A stretch of DNA of 11,570 bases from Acidimicrobiales bacterium (GTDB lineage: Bacteria > Actinomycetota > Acidimicrobiia > Acidimicrobiales > Ilumatobacteraceae). Shown piece by piece: positions 7,320 to 11,570 of this stretch (the first letter of the stretch is position 1; each line of letters starts with the position of its first letter). The DNA is taken from the NCBI GenBank assembly GCA_030830415.1, contig JAURNB010000184.1:1-11570 (forward strand), written 5' to 3'. Below the pieces are notes generated by a model. The model saw only the letters and a list, made by a program, of their open reading frames with translations, ran no database searches and was not told the DNA's origin. The translations under genes were made by a program, and so were the position numbers.

Positions 7320-9728
7320 ATGTACAGAAAAGTGCCGATGTGCTCAGGTACCGTAGAGATTGTGCCGAATGTAAAGGATTTCTTCCGCAGGTTTGCGACG
7401 AAAGATCATCTTTCACGCGTGGGCGGCACTGTGGGAAAGATGAGCATCGTGCTCATGGCCGGAGCGCTTCTCGTCAGCGCACTTGTAGTGGCCATGGCGC
7501 CGCGAGTGTGGGGAATTGCCACAGCGCATAACGAAAAGCCAGTTGCGCTTCCTGCATTTACGGGAATTGCGCAGCGTTCGTACCTGTTCGACGTGAATGG
7601 TGCTCAAATTGGTGCATTCCAGGTGGAAAATAGTCAACCCGTGAAAATGCAAGAGGTGCCAGTCGATGTCACAGCGGCAATTCTTGCAGTGGAAGACGCT
7701 GGCTTCTATGGGCACAAAGGCGTGAACTTGCGTGCGTTAGTGCGAGCAACGTTGTCGAATTTCAATGCGGGAAGTTCGCGGCAAGGTGCATCGACCATCA
7801 CTCAACAAGTGGTGAAAAATGAATATCTCGCAGGCCTGCCTCGTGATGGTCGGTACAAGGTGCTTCAGGCAAGGTACGCCGCACTATTGGAGAAGCAGGC
7901 AACAAAGCCGCAAATTCTTGAGCGGTATCTGAACACTGTATTTTTTGGCAACAATGCTTACGGCATCGAAGCTGCTGCAGAAATTTACTTTGGTGTTGGT
8001 GTCGAGAAACTCACATTGGTGCAGGGCGCTTTTCTGGCTGGGCTCATTCAGGCGCCTACTAGTTACGACCCCATTCGCCATCCGGAACGATCGCGGCAAC
8101 GTTTTGCTCAAGCCTTGAATCGACTCGCTGTCGAAAAGTTATTGACGCCAGAAGAAGCAGCGCGTTTGGCAAAGGAATGGCCCTTGCCAGAAGCAGTGCA
8201 GAGTGTTCCGCAGAAATCGGTGGAGCGTACGTACTTCTCGGAAACGGTGAAAGATTATCTCTTGAATCGCAGCGATATTTTGGGACCCACGTATCAAGAG
8301 CGATACAACGCACTTTTCCGTGGTGGGTTAAAGATCTACACCACGTTGGACAACAGCTATCAAAAAGCTGCAGAAAAGGCTGCGGCAGAGAAACTTCCTG
8401 CAAACAAGCAAGGTATTCAATCGGCTGTTTTGTCGTTAGATACATCAACTGGCGGCGTGCGTGCCATGGTGGGCGGTCCTGGTTTTGTTCCTGGGCAAAG
8501 TGAAGTCAACATGACACTGCGCAGGCGTCAAACTGGTTCAAGTATCAAGATCTTTATTTTGGCCGCTGCATTGCAGGCGGGCGCGGAAGGTATCGACCTC
8601 ATCGATGGAACTTTGCCATGCACATTGCCTAACCCCGGTAAGCCCGAAGAACCTTTTGTGGTGACTAAAGGCGTGAGTCGCCCACTGGGGTCACTTGAAG
8701 AAATGACGTGGTATTCCATTAACTGTGCATACAGCAGACTGTCGCAAATTGTCGGTTTGAACCGTGTGGTTGACACCACGTATCGCATGACGCAATCGAT
8801 GTATCTCAATCGCGAAACGTTTTCGATACAGCCATATGCAAGCTTTGCAACTGGCGCAAATGAAATGAGCCCATTCGATATGGCGAGTGGAGCACAAACC
8901 ATCGCCAATGGTGGTTTGCATAAGCAGCCGTACTTCATAGACCGCATCGAGAATTTCTCGGGAACGATGTATGAGCACAACGACCCAGGCACACAAGTGT
9001 TTACCAAGGAAATTGCCAATAAAGCGGTGTCTATTTTGAAAGGCGTGCTCACTAAAGGCACAGCCCGCCGTAGTGCGCTCGACAAAGATCGCCCTGCTGG
9101 TGGGAAAACAGGTACCCAAGACGACAACACCAATGCATGGTTCGTTGGGTTTACCAAAGAGCTCACCACTGCGGTGTGGGTGGGTGACCCCCGTGCCTAT
9201 ACCTCAATGGTGGGAATTCCCGAATTTGTCGCTGCAGGTGTTCCGCGTGTGCAGGGTGCCACATTCCCTGCAGCTATTTGGAAGGCATACAACGATGAGG
9301 CACTTGTTGATGCTCCCGTTGTTGATTGGGAGGCGGCTGTTCCTCCAAGTAGGGGTTCAATGCGCCTTTACTTGCCCGGTGTTGATTGTGTTGCTCAATT
9401 GGTGTCGGGTGCGTTGCCACGTAGGTTTACAGGCAACGTGGTGGCCTATGACCCCATGTGGTTTACAACAACAACGCAGCCAGGTGCCGTGCCTGCAGTC
9501 GAGGCTCCCACCTCGACAATGGGTACAACAACCACATTGCCGGTTGTGGTTCCCGGGGCGCAAGGCCCGCCAGTGGTGAGCATTGTCGACCCAGGCACCA
9601 CCATTTTGCCGTCTAATACCAACCCGTTTTCTCCATTGCCCACGCTCGACCCGCTGGGGAACTTGGTGTTTGACTGCGCAAAGCCGCTTCCTGGGGGCGT
9701 GCAAACGAGTATTCCGACTGCTGGCTAA
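7320..9728 (+). CDS. Class A penicillin-binding protein (bifunctional peptidoglycan glycosyltransferase/transpeptidase)
   Basis: This 802-residue, PBP1A-like protein polymerises lipid II and cross-links peptide stems outside the membrane. A short cytoplasmic end leads to one membrane anchor at about 41-62. The GT51 domain covers about 80-270, with motif 1 EDAGFYGHKG (catalytic Glu125), motif 2 GASTITQQ (156-163), and motif 4 ERYLNTVFFG (201-210). Motif 3, usually RKxxE, reads YKVLQ (179-183), so its conserved Glu is Gln183. The transpeptidase domain (about 335-660) has SxxK at Ser407-Lys410, SxN at 466-468 and KTG at 596-598, all intact. A tail from about 680 is Thr/Pro/Val-rich with Cys690 and Cys786. 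The start is uncertain: the ATG at 7320 touches a GGGGG run, while GTG 7332, ATG 7338 and GTG 7362 are also in frame. Starts before 7277 would overlap the divergent oxidoreductase gene and are unlikely. It probably heads the right-hand plus-strand transcription unit. Confidence 0.92.
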   Translation: MYRKVPMCSGTVEIVPNVKDFFRRFATKDHLSRVGGTVGKMSIVLMAGALLVSALVVAMAPRVWGIATAHNEKPVALPAFTGIAQRSYLFDVNGAQIGAFQVENSQPVKMQEVPVDVTAAILAVEDAGFYGHKGVNLRALVRATLSNFNAGSSRQGASTITQQVVKNEYLAGLPRDGRYKVLQARYAALLEKQATKPQILERYLNTVFFGNNAYGIEAAAEIYFGVGVEKLTLVQGAFLAGLIQAPTSYDPIRHPERSRQRFAQALNRLAVEKLLTPEEAARLAKEWPLPEAVQSVPQKSVERTYFSETVKDYLLNRSDILGPTYQERYNALFRGGLKIYTTLDNSYQKAAEKAAAEKLPANKQGIQSAVLSLDTSTGGVRAMVGGPGFVPGQSEVNMTLRRRQTGSSIKIFILAAALQAGAEGIDLIDGTLPCTLPNPGKPEEPFVVTKGVSRPLGSLEEMTWYSINCAYSRLSQIVGLNRVVDTTYRMTQSMYLNRETFSIQPYASFATGANEMSPFDMASGAQTIANGGLHKQPYFIDRIENFSGTMYEHNDPGTQVFTKEIANKAVSILKGVLTKGTARRSALDKDRPAGGKTGTQDDNTNAWFVGFTKELTTAVWVGDPRAYTSMVGIPEFVAAGVPRVQGATFPAAIWKAYNDEALVDAPVVDWEAAVPPSRGSMRLYLPGVDCVAQLVSGALPRRFTGNVVAYDPMWFTTTTQPGAVPAVEAPTSTMGTTTTLPVVVPGAQGPPVVSIVDPGTTILPSNTNPFSPLPTLDPLGNLVFDCAKPLPGGVQTSIPTAG

Positions 9729-9740
9729 TAGCCTGCAAGT

Positions 9741-10445
9741 GTGTCGATCTTGGTTCATCTCTATGACCTGCAAATGCTCGATACCACCCTCGAGCAACTG
9801 CGTCACCAGTTCATTACCTTGCCAGAGCGTGAAGCTTTAGCCCTTGTGCAGAAAAATGCGGCCGATTGCACGGCGAAGATCTCGTCTGGTGAAATGCGTC
9901 AGCAAGAACTGGAAAAACTACTGAGTGCGGCAGAGGCCACGAGCGCAACGTTGCGTAAAAAACGAGAGCGCCTTGAACAGCAAATGAAAACAGTTATTGC
10001 TCCACGTGAAGCAGAGGCGCTTCAACATGAAATCTCGACGGTTGGTAGCGAAATTGATGCGGTCGACGAAGAGTCGCTGGCCTTCATGGAAGAGTCTGAG
10101 CACATCGATTCCACACTTGTTGCAGCGCGAAGTGCGCTCATTGAGTTGCAGGCTAGCGAAATTGCAGCCACCGCATCACTGCAACAAGCCGAAGAGTATA
10201 AAAAAGCTGAAGCGCGTGATGTTGAAGAAAAGCGTCATCGTCTTGCCGACACACTCGATGAAAAGTGGTCGGCTGCTTACGAATTGCGCCGTTCACAGCA
10301 CAAAGGCATTGCGGTAGCAAAAGTGAAAAATCACGTGTGTGGTGGGTGCCATCTCGACCTCTCTACCTCGGAAGTCGACCTGCTCAAAAAAGAGACCGAT
10401 GAAAACAGGGAATGCCCGAACTGTGCTCGGTGGCTGGTGTTCTAA
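9741..10445 (+). CDS. Coiled-coil C4-type zinc-ribbon protein (zf-RING_7 / DUF164 family)
   Basis: This 234-residue protein has a long helical hairpin (about 1-185, rich in Glu, Ala, Lys and Gln, with heptad-like leucines) followed by a zinc ribbon with CGGC (200-203) and CPNC (225-228). This is the layout of the zf-RING_7 family, which includes Chlamydia CdsZ (CT398), Helicobacter HP0958 and mycobacterial Rv2229c. The chlamydial and Helicobacter members act as chaperone-like adaptors, HP0958 also binding RNA. The role in actinobacteria is not established. The start is GTG at 9741, twelve bases after the PBP stop, with no recognisable Shine-Dalgarno sequence, so translation may depend on coupling. 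The next gene begins on the base after its stop codon. Confidence 0.9.
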   Translation: MSILVHLYDLQMLDTTLEQLRHQFITLPEREALALVQKNAADCTAKISSGEMRQQELEKLLSAAEATSATLRKKRERLEQQMKTVIAPREAEALQHEISTVGSEIDAVDEESLAFMEESEHIDSTLVAARSALIELQASEIAATASLQQAEEYKKAEARDVEEKRHRLADTLDEKWSAAYELRRSQHKGIAVAKVKNHVCGGCHLDLSTSEVDLLKKETDENRECPNCARWLVF

Positions 10446-10934
10446 ATGTTGTTCTGGTTTGTTGCCACAGCAATACTTTCGGTTCGTTTTGTTTTTCAGG
10501 ACCCGCGTTTCGACTATCGACTACTTGTAGTAGGGGTTCTTCTTCCCGACGCCATCGACATTTGGTTCGGTGGTGCACGAGTGATGCACACGCTGCTGTT
10601 CAGCGTTTCTTTGCTCGTGGTGATTATGTTGGCAACACGAAAGAAGAGACCTCTGCGCAAGCGCACCTTGCCGCTTGCAATAGGCACTTTTATGCATCTC
10701 ATTTTTGATGGTGCATTTACTGCGACGAAAGTGTTCTGGTGGCCTTTTGGGGGAGCGTCATTTGGTGATGCTGAACTTCCTGTTGCTCAGCGGATGGGGC
10801 TCAATGTTGTGATGGAAATTGTTGGCATTGTGTTGCTGGTTGTTTTAGTGCGCCAGTGTGGGCTGGCAGACCCGCAGCGGCGTCGAGATTTTTTACAAAC
10901 GGGAATGTTGTCGTCGGTAAGCGAAGAAAAGTAA
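10446..10934 (+). CDS. Small membrane protein resembling DUF457/YdjM-type metal-dependent hydrolases
   Basis: This 162-residue protein has about four hydrophobic segments. I do not recognise it as a named family with certainty. The spacing of polar residues within the membrane segments resembles the DUF457 (YdjM) family of predicted membrane-bound metal-dependent hydrolases: LLPDAIDI (32-39, Asp35 and Asp38), MHTLLFS (His48), MHLIFDG (His84, Asp88) and FWWPFGG (97-103). In that family the corresponding pattern is LPDxD, H-T/S, HxxxD and W/LWPF. The enzyme activity of the family is predicted rather than shown. It is shorter than many DUF457 proteins. Its ATG directly follows the zinc-ribbon stop codon with no spacer, which suggests translational coupling, and the phosphatase gene begins four bases after its stop. 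Confidence 0.75.
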   Translation: MLFWFVATAILSVRFVFQDPRFDYRLLVVGVLLPDAIDIWFGGARVMHTLLFSVSLLVVIMLATRKKRPLRKRTLPLAIGTFMHLIFDGAFTATKVFWWPFGGASFGDAELPVAQRMGLNVVMEIVGIVLLVVLVRQCGLADPQRRRDFLQTGMLSSVSEEK

Positions 10935-10938
10935 AAAC

Positions 10939-11538
10939 ATGGGGGAACGCTTACTCACCCTTGTACGCCACGGGCAAACAGTTGCGAACGCACAGAACCT
11001 TTTGCAAGGTCATATCAACCATCCACTCGATGAAGTTGGTCTTTTGCAGGTGAGTTTGTTGGGTGGGGCACTGCAAAAAATCGCCCCAGTGAGTCGCGTT
11101 GTTGCAAGCCCTCTTTTGCGTGCTCAGCAAACCGCGCAAGCTATTTCCCAGGGTCTTTCTCAACACATCGAAGTAGAAACCGACCCACGTTGGATTGAGT
11201 TGAACTACGGCGACTTCGATGGGCAACCAGTGAGCTCGGTGAGCCCAGAACAGTGGGCAACGTGGCGAACGGATGAGCACTTTCGTCCGCCTCAAGGCGA
11301 GACGCTTGCTGAACTCTCGGTGCGCGTACATGACGCTATTGATGCGTTGTTGGCAGACTCTGTGAGTTCACACATCGTGGTGGTGAGTCATGTTTCGCCC
11401 ATCAAGGCGGCGGTTGCATGGGCGCTGGGTGTTGGTGTTGAGGTGTCGTGGCGCACAGCACTCGACCGAGCATCGATGACAACAGTGAGGCTCGATGCCA
11501 AGCATCCGGCATTGAAAACATTCAATGTCACGCTGTGA
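10939..11538 (+). CDS. Histidine phosphatase family protein (phosphoglycerate mutase-like)
   Basis: This 199-residue cytosolic protein of the histidine phosphatase superfamily has a complete catalytic core: LVRHGQT with His11 as the phospho-acceptor, Arg61 in ASPLLRAQQTA, ELNYGDFDG with proton donor Glu87, PQGETLAEL, and VVSHVSPIK with His151. Such proteins dephosphorylate small metabolites such as alpha-ribazole phosphate (CobC-like), sugar phosphates or nucleotides. The substrate cannot be told. In Mycobacterium tuberculosis the zinc-ribbon gene Rv2229c is next to Rv2228c, in which a similar phosphatase is fused behind an RNase HI domain. Here only the phosphatase is present and no RNase H domain is found in the window. 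The ATG at 10939 has only a weak purine run (AGAAAAG) upstream. The stop lies next to the 3' end of the opposing RNase P RNA gene. Confidence 0.92.
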   Translation: MGERLLTLVRHGQTVANAQNLLQGHINHPLDEVGLLQVSLLGGALQKIAPVSRVVASPLLRAQQTAQAISQGLSQHIEVETDPRWIELNYGDFDGQPVSSVSPEQWATWRTDEHFRPPQGETLAELSVRVHDAIDALLADSVSSHIVVVSHVSPIKAAVAWALGVGVEVSWRTALDRASMTTVRLDAKHPALKTFNVTL

Positions 11539-11541
11539 AGT

Positions 11542-11570
11542 GGTGAGTCGGTCTGTAAGCGGGATTCTGT
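11542..11570 (-). ncRNA. rnpB: RNase P RNA, 3' end only (cut by window edge)
   Basis: On the minus strand the last bases read ACAGAATCCCGCTTACAGAC followed by CGACTCACC. ACAGAA, four bases, then GCTTAC is the universally conserved 3' segment of bacterial RNase P RNA (the ACAGAA forms the 3' strand of core helix P4), and GACTC near the end is usual for actinobacterial rnpB. The remaining 300-plus bases of the RNA lie to the right of the window. The exact mature 3' end is approximate and could extend a few bases toward the phosphatase stop at 11538. The RNA is the catalytic part of RNase P, which removes 5' leaders from pre-tRNAs. Confidence 0.82.

Noticed and set aside
8528..9169. A 213-codon open frame on the minus strand inside the PBP gene
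   Set aside because: It covers the transpeptidase region in antisense and its translation has no family features; it mirrors the codon pattern of the real gene.
1..11570. Mobile elements, CRISPR arrays, tRNAs or phage-defence genes
   Set aside because: I read both strands for transposase or integrase motifs, direct repeat arrays and tRNA-like ends and saw none; the genes are ordinary metabolic, envelope and housekeeping types.

Overview
The window looks like a chromosomal segment of an actinobacterium, most likely of the Acidimicrobiia (Ilumatobacter-like, aquatic). The evidence is an F420-dependent luciferase-like oxidoreductase, actinobacterial-style TANNNT -10 boxes, use of GTG starts, and a zinc-ribbon protein / histidine phosphatase pair close to the RNase P RNA gene. 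Base composition is moderate and even, with no obvious island of foreign composition. The taxonomic call is an inference. I see no transposase, integrase, CRISPR array, tRNA or long repeat. The coding density is very high: every intergenic gap is under about 80 bases.

Layout from left to right. Positions 1-164 (minus) hold the 5' part of a GFA/CENP-V-type zinc-binding gene that runs off the left edge. Next is a large membrane O-acyltransferase with a C-terminal SGNH domain (minus, start at 2217). It is divergent from an AMP-forming acyl-CoA synthetase (2295-3872, plus). That gene converges, with 10 bases between stops, on a DUF2079 polytopic membrane protein (minus, 3883-5346). The DUF2079 gene is divergent from an HSL-family alpha/beta hydrolase (about 5417-6328, plus), which converges, with 3 bases between stops, on an F420-dependent LLM oxidoreductase (minus, 6332-7276). 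A class A penicillin-binding protein (about 7320-9728, plus) starts divergently from that gene. Three tightly packed plus-strand genes follow: a coiled-coil C4 zinc-ribbon protein, a small membrane protein resembling DUF457/YdjM, and a histidine phosphatase. The last 30 or so bases carry the conserved 3' end of RNase P RNA (rnpB) on the minus strand.

Two loose functional themes can be inferred. The first is cell envelope work: glycan O-acylation, a DUF2079 membrane protein of possible GT-C type, and peptidoglycan synthesis. The second is lipid or xenobiotic metabolism: acyl-CoA ligase, esterase, F420 oxidoreductase and the GFA protein. The four right-hand plus-strand genes (PBP, zinc ribbon, DUF457-like, phosphatase) are spaced so closely that they probably form one transcription unit ending against rnpB.

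I did not find a convincing new multi-gene system. The points most worth a second look are a Glu-to-Gln change in motif 3 of the PBP glycosyltransferase domain, the small metal-ligand-bearing membrane protein between the zinc ribbon and the phosphatase, and the truncated rnpB and GFA genes at the two edges.
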